A DNA stretch of 64,000 nt. Origin: Pseudomonas mandelii. Lineage in GTDB: Bacteria; Pseudomonadota; Gammaproteobacteria; Pseudomonadales; Pseudomonadaceae. The number at the start of each line of letters is the position of its first letter. Position 1 is the first letter of the stretch. The notes under the pieces were generated by a model that worked only from the letters and a program-made list of their open reading frames with translations, did not search any database and was not told the DNA's origin. The translations under genes and the position numbers were made by a program. The stretch is from positions 4,929,501-4,993,500 of the forward strand of contig NZ_LT629796.1 in assembly GCF_900106065.1 (NCBI RefSeq), in the 5' to 3' direction. Positions 26,327-35,064 of this stretch are shown here, piece by piece.

Positions 26327-27307
26327 ATGGCCAAAGCCGTACGCTTCTACGAAACCGGTGGTCCCGACGTTCTTTGTTATGAAGAGGTCGATGTCGGCGA
26401 ACCCGGTCCGGGCCAGGTCCGTCTTCGTCATGTGGCGGTCGGCCTGAACTATGCCGACACCTATTTTCGTAATGGCACTTACCCGATCCCGATGCCCAAC
26501 GGCATGGGGGTTGAAGCGTCCGGTGTGGTCCAGGCCATCGGCGAGGGTGTGACTAACGTTCAGGTGGGGGATCGCGTCACCTACACCGGATTTCTCAATA
26601 CCTTGGGCGCCTACAGTACCGAACGACTGATTGCAGCCGCGCCGCTGATCAAGCTGCCGGAAACCATCAGTTTCGAGACGGCCGCCGCCATGACCATGCG
26701 TGGCCTGACGTCGTCGTACCTGATGCGGCGCATTTATGATTTCAAGGCCGGCGACAGCATTCTGCTGCACGCCGCTGCCGGTGGCGTGGGGCTGATCGTT
26801 TCACAGTGGGCCAAGCTGCTCGGCCTGACCGTCATCGGCACTGTGTCCACCGAGGTCAAGGGGGAAATTGCCCTGGCCCATGGTTGCGACCATGTCATCA
26901 ATTACAGCCACGAAAATGTCGCCCAGCGCGTGCGCGAGCTGACTGCCGGCGTGGGAGTCAACGTGGTGTTCGACAGCGTTGGCAAAAACACCTTCATGGG
27001 ATCACTGGATTCGCTCAAGCGTCGGGGCCTGATGGTCTGCGTTGGCACCGCATCCGGTCCGATTCCGGCTTTCGACCCGGTGATGCTGGCGATGAAGGGC
27101 TCACTGTTCCTGACCCGTCCGGCGCTGGCCGACTACATCGCCGATCCGGCAGAGAAAGCTGCCCTGGCTGGCGAGCTGTTCGACCACGTCGGCAGTGGTC
27201 GGATCAAGATCGAGATCAACCAGCATTATGCGTTGGAGGACGCCGTACAGGCCCATCGCGACCTTGAGTCACGCAAAACGACGGGCTCGTCGATTTTCGT
27301 CATCTAA
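26327..27307 (+). CDS. Quinone oxidoreductase-type medium-chain dehydrogenase
   Basis: 326 residues, zinc-independent MDR family of NADPH:quinone reductases. The GroES-like N-terminal domain (about 1-120) includes GPGQVRLRHVAVGLNYADTY, and the NADPH-binding fold has HAAAGGVGLIVSQWAKLLG. No structural or catalytic zinc cysteines are visible. First gene of operon A, 108 bases after a putative AraC site. It could reduce an enone or quinone intermediate. The substrate is unknown. Confidence 0.9.
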   Translation: MAKAVRFYETGGPDVLCYEEVDVGEPGPGQVRLRHVAVGLNYADTYFRNGTYPIPMPNGMGVEASGVVQAIGEGVTNVQVGDRVTYTGFLNTLGAYSTERLIAAAPLIKLPETISFETAAAMTMRGLTSSYLMRRIYDFKAGDSILLHAAAGGVGLIVSQWAKLLGLTVIGTVSTEVKGEIALAHGCDHVINYSHENVAQRVRELTAGVGVNVVFDSVGKNTFMGSLDSLKRRGLMVCVGTASGPIPAFDPVMLAMKGSLFLTRPALADYIADPAEKAALAGELFDHVGSGRIKIEINQHYALEDAVQAHRDLESRKTTGSSIFVI

Positions 27308-27320
27308 GGAGCGATCTGCC

Positions 27321-28169
27321 ATGAAAGTCGAACAATTGACCTGCAGCATTGGCGCCGAACTGATCGGCGTAAATCTTGCCGACGCGGTCCATGACGACGG
27401 TCTTTTTTGCGAGATTCGTGCTCAGTTGCTTAAGCATCGGGTGGTGTTCCTGCGCGATCAGGACATCACTCGCGCCGAGCACGTGGCCTTCGCCCGCCGC
27501 TTCGGTGAGTTGGAGGACCATCCGGTGGCCGGCAGCGATCCGGATCATCCCGGGCTGGTGCGCATCTACAAGAATCCGGACCAGCCGATGGACCGCTACG
27601 AAAACGCCTGGCACACCGACGCGACCTGGCGCGAGGCGCCGCCGATGGGCTGCGTGTTGCGCTGCGTAGAGTGCCCGCCGGTGGGCGGCGACACCATGTG
27701 GGCCAACATGGTCGAGGCTTACGCGCGTTTGCCGGAGGACGTGAAGGTGAAAATTGCCGACCTGCGCGCCCGCCACAGCATCGAAGCGAGTTTCGGTGCT
27801 GCCATGCCAATCGAAAAGCGTCTGGCGCTCAAGGCGATGTATCCCGATGCCGAACACCCGGTGGTTCGCACCCACCCGGAAACCGGGGAAAAGGTGCTGT
27901 TCGTCAACGCCTTCACGACGCACTTGAGCAACTACCACACCCCCGAGCGGGTGCGCTTCGGCCAGGACGCCAACCCTGGCGCGAGCGAGTTGCTGCGCTA
28001 CCTGATCAGCCAGGCCTACATCCCCGAGTATCAGGTGCGCTGGCGCTGGAAGCCCAACAGCATCGCCATCTGGGACAACCGCAGCACCCAGCACTACGCC
28101 GTCATGGATTATCCGCCGTGCCATCGCAAGATGGAGCGTGCCGGAATCATCGGCGACAAGACCTACTGA
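27321..28169 (+). CDS. TauD/TfdA-family Fe(II)/2-oxoglutarate dioxygenase
   Basis: 282 residues from ATG 27321 (AAGGAG upstream), normal for the family. The metal triad is His98-x-Asp100 (WHTDATW) and His258 (STQHYAVMDY), and the 2-oxoglutarate-binding Arg lies in HRKMERAGI. Such enzymes hydroxylate next to a leaving group (sulfonate, aryl ether, quaternary amine) or on an unactivated carbon. Between a quinone reductase and a BKACE gene it would open the pathway by hydroxylation or side-chain cleavage. No sulfonate or sulfate-ester gene is present, so taurine is unlikely. Confidence 0.92.
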   Translation: MKVEQLTCSIGAELIGVNLADAVHDDGLFCEIRAQLLKHRVVFLRDQDITRAEHVAFARRFGELEDHPVAGSDPDHPGLVRIYKNPDQPMDRYENAWHTDATWREAPPMGCVLRCVECPPVGGDTMWANMVEAYARLPEDVKVKIADLRARHSIEASFGAAMPIEKRLALKAMYPDAEHPVVRTHPETGEKVLFVNAFTTHLSNYHTPERVRFGQDANPGASELLRYLISQAYIPEYQVRWRWKPNSIAIWDNRSTQHYAVMDYPPCHRKMERAGIIGDKTY

Positions 28170-28256
28170 TCAACCCCTTCTGCATTCGCACTCGTAAACG
28201 CGTCTGCCCGGCATGATCCCGGGTGGGCGCGACAATCATAAGAACAGGAGTAACTC

Positions 28257-29309
28257 ATGCAATTTTTTGACGATTCCCTGCACCCGGAAAACATGGAAAA
28301 GGTGGTCATCACCGTGGCCCCGTACGGCCCGGAATGGATGCCGGAAGACTTCCCCGAAGACATCCCGCTGACCATGGATGAACAGGTGCAAAAAGCGGTC
28401 GAATGTTATGAGGCCGGGGCCACCGTCTTGCACTTGCACGTGCGCGAGCTGGACGGCAAGGGTTCCAAGCGCCTGTCCAAATTCAACGAATTGATCGCCG
28501 GTGTGCGTGAAGCCGTGCCGGACATGATCATCCAGGTCGGTGGTTCGATTTCCTTCGCGCCGGAAAGCGATGGCGAGGCCGCCAAGTGGCTGTCTGACGA
28601 TACGCGACACATGCTGGCCGAGCTGACGCCAAAACCGGATCAGGTCACGGTGGCTATCAACACCACCCAGATGAACATCATGGAGTTGCTGTATCCGCAA
28701 TACCTGGAAGGCACGTCCCTGGCCAATCCCCTGTTTCAGGCCGCCTACAGCGAAATGACCGTTCCGGCAGGTCCGGCCTGGGTCGCCGAACACCTCAAGC
28801 GTCTGATGGACAACGGCATCCAGCCGCACTTCCAGCTGACCGGCATGCACGCGATGGAAACCCTCGAGCGTCTGGTGCGCAGGGGCGTCTACATGGGTCC
28901 GTTGAACCTGACCTGGATCGGCATTGGCGGCGGTTTCGACGGTCCCAATCCGTTCAACTTCTTCAACTTCATCCACCGCGCGCCGGACGGTTGCACCCTG
29001 ACCTCCGAGTCGCTGCTCAAGAACGTCATGCCGTTCAACACCATGTCGATGGCCATGGGTCTGCACCCGCGAGTGGGCAATGAAGACACTATCATTGATC
29101 ACAAGGGCGATCGTTTCGGCTCAGTTGCGCAGATCAGGCAGACCGTGCGTATCGCCCATGAACTGGGTCGCGAAATCGCCACCGGCAAAGAAGCCCGTGA
29201 GATCTACCGCATCGGCGTGCAGTACCAGAGCATCGAAGAAACGCTGTTGGCCAACGGCATGGCCCCCAACCGCAAGGCTGGGCAGAAAGGTGTGCCGCAA
29301 CGCGGCTGA
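28257..29309 (+). CDS. BKACE (DUF849) beta-keto acid cleavage enzyme
   Basis: 350 residues, TIM-barrel zinc enzyme. The metal-binding HLH motif is His59-x-His61 (ATVLHLHVRELDG), and the conserved C-terminal block reads GLHPRVGNEDT. BKACE enzymes condense a beta-keto acid with acetyl-CoA to give acetoacetate and a new acyl-CoA; known members act on 3-keto-5-aminohexanoate or dehydrocarnitine. At 350 residues it is longer than Kce (about 275), placing it in the long subgroup. No acetoacetate CoA-transferase is encoded nearby. The substrate of this one is unknown and is the key to the operon. Confidence 0.9.
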   Translation: MQFFDDSLHPENMEKVVITVAPYGPEWMPEDFPEDIPLTMDEQVQKAVECYEAGATVLHLHVRELDGKGSKRLSKFNELIAGVREAVPDMIIQVGGSISFAPESDGEAAKWLSDDTRHMLAELTPKPDQVTVAINTTQMNIMELLYPQYLEGTSLANPLFQAAYSEMTVPAGPAWVAEHLKRLMDNGIQPHFQLTGMHAMETLERLVRRGVYMGPLNLTWIGIGGGFDGPNPFNFFNFIHRAPDGCTLTSESLLKNVMPFNTMSMAMGLHPRVGNEDTIIDHKGDRFGSVAQIRQTVRIAHELGREIATGKEAREIYRIGVQYQSIEETLLANGMAPNRKAGQKGVPQRG

Positions 29310-29399
29310 TCGGCAGACGCAGCGGGCGGTCAGGCCTCCCGCTCGCTGCACTGCAACACGCTTGATAACAACAATAAAACAAAGCTTTGAGGAGGCTGC

Positions 29400-30728
29400 A
29401 TGGCCTTTCACCCAATCGCCGCAGACGATGACGACAGTGCTGTCGGTGTTGCGCGACCGTATGCCTGGATCGTCTTCGCACTGACGTTCGGGCTGTTGAT
29501 ATCCGATTACATGTCGCGCCAGGTCTTGAACGCGGTGTTCCCGATGCTCAAGGGCGAATGGGCTCTGAGCGACGGCCAGCTTGGCTTGCTCAGTGGCATT
29601 GTCGCGCTGATGGTGGGGCTGCTGACATTTCCCCTGTCATTGCTGGCAGATCGCTTTGGCCGGGTCAAGAGCCTGGCGCTGATGGCCTTGCTGTGGAGTC
29701 TGGCGACGCTGGGTTGCGCCGTGGCGCAGGACTATCAGCAGATGTTCATTGCACGATTCATGGTCGGCGTTGGCGAAGCGGCGTACGGCAGCGTCGGCAT
29801 CGCAGTCGTCATTTCGGTGTTTCCCAAGCACCTGCGTGCAACGCTGGCCAGTGCCTTCATGGCGGGCGGCATGTTCGGTTCGGTATTAGGGATGGCGCTG
29901 GGCGGTGCAATCGCCGCCAAACTTGGCTGGCGCTGGTCGTTTGCCGGCATGGCGTTGTTCGGCCTGCTGCTGGCCGTGCTCTACCCGGTCATCGTCAAGG
30001 AGGCGCGCATTGCGCCGCAACGTGCCGCCCAGGCGGTGAACAAGGCCGCGGCAGCGGTCAAGCGTCCGTTGCGTACGTTGTTTTCCAGCCGTTCGGTGAT
30101 CGCTGCCTACATCGGCAGTGGCTTGCAACTGTTCGTCGGCGGCACGGTGATTGTGTGGATGCCCAGTTACCTCAATCGCTATTACGACATGGCCACGGAC
30201 AAGGCGGGCGGCGTCGCGGCCATTATCGTGCTGTGCAGCGGGGCCGGGATGATCCTGTGCGGCATGCTCAGCGATCGACTGTCGCGCCATTCGCCGGAAC
30301 GCAAAGTCACTTTGGCCATCGCCTATTGCCTGGGCAGTTGCCTGCTGTTGTCGGCGGCATTTGCCTTGCCGGCAGGGCCTGTGCAGCTGGCGCTGATCTG
30401 CCTGGGCATGTTGATTGCCGCCGGCACGACTGGCCCTTGCGGAGCGATGGTTGCCAACCTGACCCATTACTCGGTCCATGGCACGGCCTTCGCCACGCTG
30501 ACCCTGGCCAACAACATGCTGGGGCTGGCGCCTGGGCCGTTCATTACCGGCAGGGTCTCCGACCTCATTGGCTTGCAGGCTGCCTTTCAATGGGTGCCGC
30601 TGGTCAGCATCGCGGCTGCGGCCGTGTTCTTTTATGCCAAGTGTCATTACCACAAGGACATTGCCCGGCTTAAGGGCGAGCAAGTCCACGATTCGGTTAG
30701 CAAAGCAGTGTTAGAGGTGAAGTTGTGA
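29400..30728 (+). CDS. MFS transporter
   Basis: 442 residues, 12 predicted membrane segments. The loop after segment 2 reads DRFGRVKSLALMALLWSLAT, the MFS motif A, and the substrate-side helix includes GGTVIVWMPSYLNRYYDMAT. It resembles the anion:proton symporters that import organic acids, so it is probably the inner-membrane carrier for the pathway substrate or an intermediate. Its stop overlaps the next start as GTGA. Confidence 0.9.
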   Translation: MAFHPIAADDDDSAVGVARPYAWIVFALTFGLLISDYMSRQVLNAVFPMLKGEWALSDGQLGLLSGIVALMVGLLTFPLSLLADRFGRVKSLALMALLWSLATLGCAVAQDYQQMFIARFMVGVGEAAYGSVGIAVVISVFPKHLRATLASAFMAGGMFGSVLGMALGGAIAAKLGWRWSFAGMALFGLLLAVLYPVIVKEARIAPQRAAQAVNKAAAAVKRPLRTLFSSRSVIAAYIGSGLQLFVGGTVIVWMPSYLNRYYDMATDKAGGVAAIIVLCSGAGMILCGMLSDRLSRHSPERKVTLAIAYCLGSCLLLSAAFALPAGPVQLALICLGMLIAAGTTGPCGAMVANLTHYSVHGTAFATLTLANNMLGLAPGPFITGRVSDLIGLQAAFQWVPLVSIAAAAVFFYAKCHYHKDIARLKGEQVHDSVSKAVLEVKL

Positions 30729-31390
30729 GTAGTCGTCGTTTACGTATTGATGTGTTCTTCGATTTCATCTGCCCCTGGTGCCTGATCGGCAAACGCCAAT
30801 TGGAGCATGCGCAAGTACAGTTTCGCAGTCGCCACCCGGATGTGCAGGTCACCACGGTGTGGCATGGCGTGCAGTTGCTGCCTCAGTTGCCGGTACAAGG
30901 GGAGCCCTTCGCCGATTTCTACCGCAAACGCCTGGGCAATGCCGAGGCTATGACCATGCGCCAGGCCCAGGTACAGCAGGCTGCGGCGGCGGTTGGACTG
31001 ACCATCGACTTCAGCCGCATCGAGACAATGCCCAACACCGCAGACGCGCACCGTTTGTTCGAACGCGTCAGCGTACTGGGCAATGCTACTCAACGTGAAA
31101 TGTTGCTCGAACGGCTGTTCGCCGCTTATTTCCGCAAACGCGAAAACCTGGGGTGCCGCGAGACCTTGCTCGCCATTGCCCGCTCCTGCGGCGTTGATGC
31201 GCAGGTGGTGCTCGATTGCCTGAAGGGCGACGCCACGCCATTTGACGGCTTTCCCGGCGCGACCAGTGGGGTGCCGGGCTTTCAGTTCGACCGTCGCATG
31301 ACGATGGTCGGTGCACAACCTGCTCAGGCGCTGCTCGGGGCCATGAACCAGGCCCTGAAAGAAAGTGATCACGAGCGGCAACCTGCATGA
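30725..31390 (+). CDS. DsbA/FrnE-like protein (2-hydroxychromene-2-carboxylate isomerase superfamily)
   Basis: 221 residues from GTG 30725, overlapping the MFS stop. Thioredoxin fold with the redox motif C16-P-W-C19 (FFDFICPWCLIGKRQLEHA) and the FrnE-type helical insert; no signal peptide, so it is cytoplasmic. FrnE-like proteins act as disulfide oxidoreductases or, with glutathione, as cis-trans isomerases in aromatic pathways. An isomerase role would fit a ring-cleavage or side-chain pathway. Confidence 0.85.
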   Translation: MSSRRLRIDVFFDFICPWCLIGKRQLEHAQVQFRSRHPDVQVTTVWHGVQLLPQLPVQGEPFADFYRKRLGNAEAMTMRQAQVQQAAAAVGLTIDFSRIETMPNTADAHRLFERVSVLGNATQREMLLERLFAAYFRKRENLGCRETLLAIARSCGVDAQVVLDCLKGDATPFDGFPGATSGVPGFQFDRRMTMVGAQPAQALLGAMNQALKESDHERQPA

Positions 31391-31713
31391 ACCGACGTAT
31401 CCCCGTGCCTGCCGGAAAGCTCCCGCAGGCGGGCGGTCGTGCACTGTTCGAATTCGATGACAAAAGCCTGGCGCTATTCAACGTCGAAGGTGACGTGTTC
31501 GCCGTCGACGACAGTTGCCCCCATCAAGGCGCCTCGCTGTGTGGCGGGCGCCTTGAGGGGTGGGTGATTCAGTGCTGCGCCCATGGCCTGCGCTTCGATT
31601 TGCGCAGCGGTTACCTGCTTAATTCCACCGCAGTCAAAGTCGCCAACTACCCGGTTGAGATCATCGACGGCCAGGCTTTCATCGTTATCGTTCTCGAGGA
31701 GGCCGCGCCATGA
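31387..31713 (+). CDS. Rieske [2Fe-2S] ferredoxin
   Basis: 108 residues. Cluster ligands are Cys44 and His46 (SCPHQGASLCGG) and Cys63 and His66 (CCAHGLRF), the Rieske pattern with one adjacent extra cysteine. Soluble, no leader. Such ferredoxins pass electrons to a Rieske oxygenase; no oxygenase alpha subunit is encoded here, so it may serve another oxidoreductase or one elsewhere. It overlaps both neighbours by 4 bases. Confidence 0.9.
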   Translation: MNRRIPVPAGKLPQAGGRALFEFDDKSLALFNVEGDVFAVDDSCPHQGASLCGGRLEGWVIQCCAHGLRFDLRSGYLLNSTAVKVANYPVEIIDGQAFIVIVLEEAAP

Positions 31714-32720
31714 GCGCCATCGCTCTCACCCGTATCCACAGCCGAACGCGCGAACTGGCGCCGGGCTTTATCGTCAGTCTGATCGTTGCAGCGGCTGCGT
31801 CCTTTTTGTCCGAGCACTACGGCGCGCCGGTGATGCTGTTCGCTTTGTTGCTGGGCATGGCGCTGAACTTCCTGGCCGGTGACGGTGTTTGCAAGCCGGG
31901 CATCGAGTTCACCGCACGCACCGTGTTGCGCATTGGTGTGGCGCTGCTGGGCATGCGCATCACCCTCGAACAGATGGCTGCGCTGGGCTGGAAGCCTGTG
32001 GCGCTGGTGGTGATTCTGGTGGTGGTGACCATCGGCGTTTCAGTGATCGCAGCCAAGGCGCTGGGCTTTCAGCGTTTGTTCGGCATGCTTACCGGCGGCG
32101 CCACAGCGATTTGTGGGGCATCGGCCGCGTTGGCGCTGGCGGCGGCATTGCCCAATCATCCGCAGAAAGAACGCGCGACGTTATTCACGGTGATCGGGGT
32201 CTCGGCGCTGTCGACCCTGGCGATGATCGTGTATCCGATGATTGCCAACTGGCTGTCGTTGTCGCCACAAGTGGCGGGCGTGTTTCTGGGGGCGACCATT
32301 CACGATGTCGCCCAGGTGGTCGGTGCCGGTTACAGCATGTCGACCGAGACCGGCGATACGGCCACGGTGGTCAAGTTGATGCGGGTTGCCATGTTGCTGC
32401 CGGTGATCGTGTGTGCCGCCATGATCACCCGCATGCAGGGCGCCGACCCGACCGGCAAACGACCTCCGCTGCTACCTTGGTTCGCCGTCGGGTTTCTGTT
32501 GTTGGCCTGTATCAACAGCACCGGCTGGGTGGCCCCGGTGGTGCAAGGGTCGGTCAACGAGTTGTCGCGCTGGTGCCTGGTGGTTTCCATCAGCGCCCTG
32601 GGTATGAAAACCCAACTCAAGGAGCTGGCGGCGGTGGGCATCAAGCCGATTTTGTTGATGGTGGGGGAGACGGTGTTCCTCGTCGTGCTGGTGCTGTTGT
32701 TGCTGCGTTGGGGAATGTAG
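31710..32720 (+). CDS. YeiH-family (putative sulfate exporter) permease
   Basis: 336 residues, about ten membrane segments. The motif GGATAICGASAALALAAAL and the later FLGATIHDVAQVVGAGYSM are diagnostic of the YeiH/UPF0324 family. Relatives have been linked with export of sulfate or sulfite during taurine or cysteate use. Together with the TauD enzyme this could mean a sulfonate substrate, but no other desulfonation gene is present. Last gene of operon A. Confidence 0.88.
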   Translation: MSAIALTRIHSRTRELAPGFIVSLIVAAAASFLSEHYGAPVMLFALLLGMALNFLAGDGVCKPGIEFTARTVLRIGVALLGMRITLEQMAALGWKPVALVVILVVVTIGVSVIAAKALGFQRLFGMLTGGATAICGASAALALAAALPNHPQKERATLFTVIGVSALSTLAMIVYPMIANWLSLSPQVAGVFLGATIHDVAQVVGAGYSMSTETGDTATVVKLMRVAMLLPVIVCAAMITRMQGADPTGKRPPLLPWFAVGFLLLACINSTGWVAPVVQGSVNELSRWCLVVSISALGMKTQLKELAAVGIKPILLMVGETVFLVVLVLLLLRWGM

Positions 32721-32731
32721 GTACACAAACT

Positions 32732-32861
32732 TGTGGCGAGGGAGCTTGCTCCCGCTGGGGAGCGAAGCGCCCCACAAAGACCACCGCGCTTTTTCAGAAA
32801 CTACTCGGCGTCTTTTTTGGGGCCGCTGCGCACCCCAGCGGGAGCAAGCTCCCTCGCCACA
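32732..32861. repeat. REP doublet (long inverted repeat)
   Basis: A 29-base arm beginning TGTGGCGAGGGAGCTTGCTC at 32732-32760 is repeated perfectly in inverted orientation at 32833-32861. The GAGGGAGCTTGCTCCC core is a common REP family of the P. fluorescens group. The pair sits just after operon A, in the usual place between genes. Confidence 0.9.
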
Positions 32862-32898
32862 GGACTCCTCGGCCGGTGTCACAGACACCGGTTCTTTT

Positions 32899-32934
32899 GC
32901 GGCGACTGTACCAGCAGTCGCCGCTTTTTTTTTT
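32899..32934 (+). terminator. Strong intrinsic terminator of operon A
   Basis: Stem GCGGCGACTG/CAGTCGCCGC, short loop and ten Ts. A weaker hairpin with TTCTTTT (32873-32898) precedes it. Together with the REP doublet it closes operon A ahead of the convergent AraC gene. Confidence 0.88.
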
Positions 32935-32962
32935 GCAAAACGCCGGGTCTGTTGCGTTCGGT

Positions 32963-34048
32963 TCAGGGTTCGCTGGAGCCGGGCCGGGTGGTCAGCTCCG
33001 GCGGTGCTTTGACGGTGTGCTTTTGCGCACTGCGCCATGCCGCGGGCGGCATGCCGAACTGGGTGATGAACCAGCGTGTAAAGGAACTCGCCATGGAGTA
33101 GCCGAGCATGTCGGCAATGCGCCCCAACGAGTAATTCGGGTTTTCCAGGTAGCGCAACACTAGGTCGCGGCGCACGTCGTTGATCAGGTCGTTGAAGGCG
33201 CAGCCGTCGTCTTTGAGGCGGCGCTGCAGGGTCCGAACGTTCATGCCCTGGGTCTGGGCGATCTGCTCGATGGTGGCGCGCCCCATCGGCAACAACAGGT
33301 AGATGGCTTTGCGCACCTCGAACAGCATCGAAGGGCCTTCGTGGCTGAGCAGCGAGTCAAGGTAGCTCTGGGCGTAGCGCGCCATGGCCGGGTCGGCATG
33401 GGGGTTGGTCATGTCGAGGCTGGCATTGGGGCAGACGATGCCATTGAACTCGCTGCCGAACTCCAGTTTGCAGCCGAACAGGCGGCGATGCAGTTGCAGG
33501 TTGTCGGGAGGCTGGTGCGTGAAGTTGACGCTGTAGGGATGCCAGTGTGCGCCGAGCAGGGCGGCGCACAGGCGGAACATCACCCCGATGGCCAGTTCAT
33601 TGGCTTGTCGGCAGGGCATCGGCGATTCGGTGACCACCTCTTCGCGAATGATCACCATCTTGCCTGCCTCCTCGATGAAGAGGGCCAGCGAATCGTTCAT
33701 CAGATGACGGTAGTGCACCAACACTTGCAACGCATCACGCAGCGTTCGCTGATGAGAGAGCAACAGGCTGACCACGCCGAAGTCCGAGAGCTGGCGCGAC
33801 TCGGCCATGCTCAAGCCGAAGCTCTGGCAGCCGCTGGCGGCGGCTGAATCCTCCAGCAACCGCACGGCGGCGTCGATGGGGATGCGATGTTCAGGAGCTT
33901 GCAATATGGCTTTACTCAAACCGACGCCGGCCAGTACGTCTCGGGGGTTGAACCCCAGGTACTGGGTGACCTCCAGGTAGTTGGTCAAGACGGCGGCGCG
34001 AACAAGCTTGGGCATGCGAAGGTCTTTCCTGGGCCGGTTGCGATTCAA
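32963..34048 (-). CDS. AraC-family transcriptional regulator
   Basis: 361 residues. N-terminal ligand-binding domain of the arabinose-binding-like type (about 15-205) and C-terminal double helix-turn-helix (about 245-335; TIEQIAQTQGMNVRTLQRRL and SLGRIADMLGYSMASSFTRW). It lies between operons A and B, convergent with A and divergent from B. The 43-base direct-repeat site upstream of B has a twin upstream of A, so I infer that this protein activates both operons in response to a pathway compound. Confidence 0.92.
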   Translation of the reverse strand: MNRNRPRKDLRMPKLVRAAVLTNYLEVTQYLGFNPRDVLAGVGLSKAILQAPEHRIPIDAAVRLLEDSAAASGCQSFGLSMAESRQLSDFGVVSLLLSHQRTLRDALQVLVHYRHLMNDSLALFIEEAGKMVIIREEVVTESPMPCRQANELAIGVMFRLCAALLGAHWHPYSVNFTHQPPDNLQLHRRLFGCKLEFGSEFNGIVCPNASLDMTNPHADPAMARYAQSYLDSLLSHEGPSMLFEVRKAIYLLLPMGRATIEQIAQTQGMNVRTLQRRLKDDGCAFNDLINDVRRDLVLRYLENPNYSLGRIADMLGYSMASSFTRWFITQFGMPPAAWRSAQKHTVKAPPELTTRPGSSEP

Positions 34049-34240
34049 ATGAGCGTGGCGACTATATCCAGCACTTCAGCAATTGAACAGTTGTGACAAT
34101 GTCGAGGGCGCTCGCCTGGTGCTGGCCGGAATCACATCGTTGCAGTGTAAAAATCGACACGCACCCATTGATTACAGTGAGCTGGAGAGAAGCTGCGGGG
34201 ATATTCGACCAATGGTCGCTGCGCGACAACACGCGGAATT

Positions 34241-34283
34241 TTGTCATGAAAAGAAAAGTGCCTGACGTCCAATGAAAAGCGCC
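34241..34283 (+). promoter_or_regulatory. Putative AraC-regulator operator of operon B
   Basis: Same length and spacing as the site at 26216: first repeat TTGTCATGAAAAGAAAAG, second repeat 21 bases later ending CGTCCAATGAAAAGC. A TTTAAT that could be a -10 box begins 18 bases after the second repeat. The site is in the 322-base gap between the divergent araC-type gene and the hydrolase gene; the rest of that gap shows nothing else clear. Confidence 0.65.
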
Positions 34284-34370
34284 TCGGTCGGGCGCTCTTT
34301 AATGTCACTCCTACAAAAAGCCCCTGGCCAATAGAGCCAGTCGAGTCATCGAGAAAGCGAAGGTGTTGAC

Positions 34371-34937
34371 GTGGACAAACTGCAAACTGCCGCAACCGTT
34401 GTGATCGTACCGGGTCTGCGTGAGCACGTTGCCGAGCATTGGCAAACGTTGCTTGAATCCAGGCTGTGCAAGGTGCGCAGTGTGCCGCCGCTTGAAACCG
34501 ACAAGCTTGATTGCAGCAAGCGGGTCGAAGCCATTCAGCACACACTTGCGCAGATCGACGGGCCGGTGATTCTGGTCGCTCACAGCGCCGGCGTGCTAAT
34601 GGTTGCGCACTGGGCTGCGCGTCACAGTCGTCCGATCAAGGGCGCGCTGCTGGCCGCTCCGCCGGACCTTGATGCCCAATGGCCGCAGGGCTACCCCTGC
34701 GCTGAAACCCTGCGTACCCAGGGTTGGGACCCTCTACCCAAAGGCCGGCTGCCGTTCCGCAGTCTGCTGGCCGCCAGTACCAACGACCACCTCGCCAGTC
34801 TGGACGCCGCCACGCGCATGGCCGAAGGCTGGGGCAGCGAGCTGCTCAATCTCGGCGAAGTCGGTCATCTCAATCCTGCCGCCGGGTATGGGCGCTGGCC
34901 ACAAGCCGAAGCTCTCATCCTCGAACTGGACCGCTGA
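34371..34937 (+). CDS. RBBP9/YdeN-type serine hydrolase
   Basis: 188 residues, alpha/beta hydrolase fold, normal size for the family. The nucleophile elbow is VAHSAGVLM, with Ser in G/H-S-x-G context, and the final His is in EVGHLNPAAGYG. No signal peptide, so it is cytoplasmic. As first gene of operon B it may hydrolyse an ester form of the substrate after uptake. GTG at 34371 is the start. Confidence 0.85.
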   Translation: MDKLQTAATVVIVPGLREHVAEHWQTLLESRLCKVRSVPPLETDKLDCSKRVEAIQHTLAQIDGPVILVAHSAGVLMVAHWAARHSRPIKGALLAAPPDLDAQWPQGYPCAETLRTQGWDPLPKGRLPFRSLLAASTNDHLASLDAATRMAEGWGSELLNLGEVGHLNPAAGYGRWPQAEALILELDR

Positions 34938-35064
34938 TTCAGGCGCCGGTTGGCCCGCGCCATCCGGCATTTGCCCTCACTCCTGAAAACGTAAACCCCT
35001 GGAACAAGGGGTTGCGCGAGGGCGGCTGCGCTTAAAACAAATACAAAAAGGCGGAGACAACGCA

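Noticed and set aside
27321..28169. Taurine dioxygenase (tauD proper)
   Set aside because: The fold and metal triad fit the family, but there is no taurine transporter or sulfur-starvation context, so the specific name is not justified.
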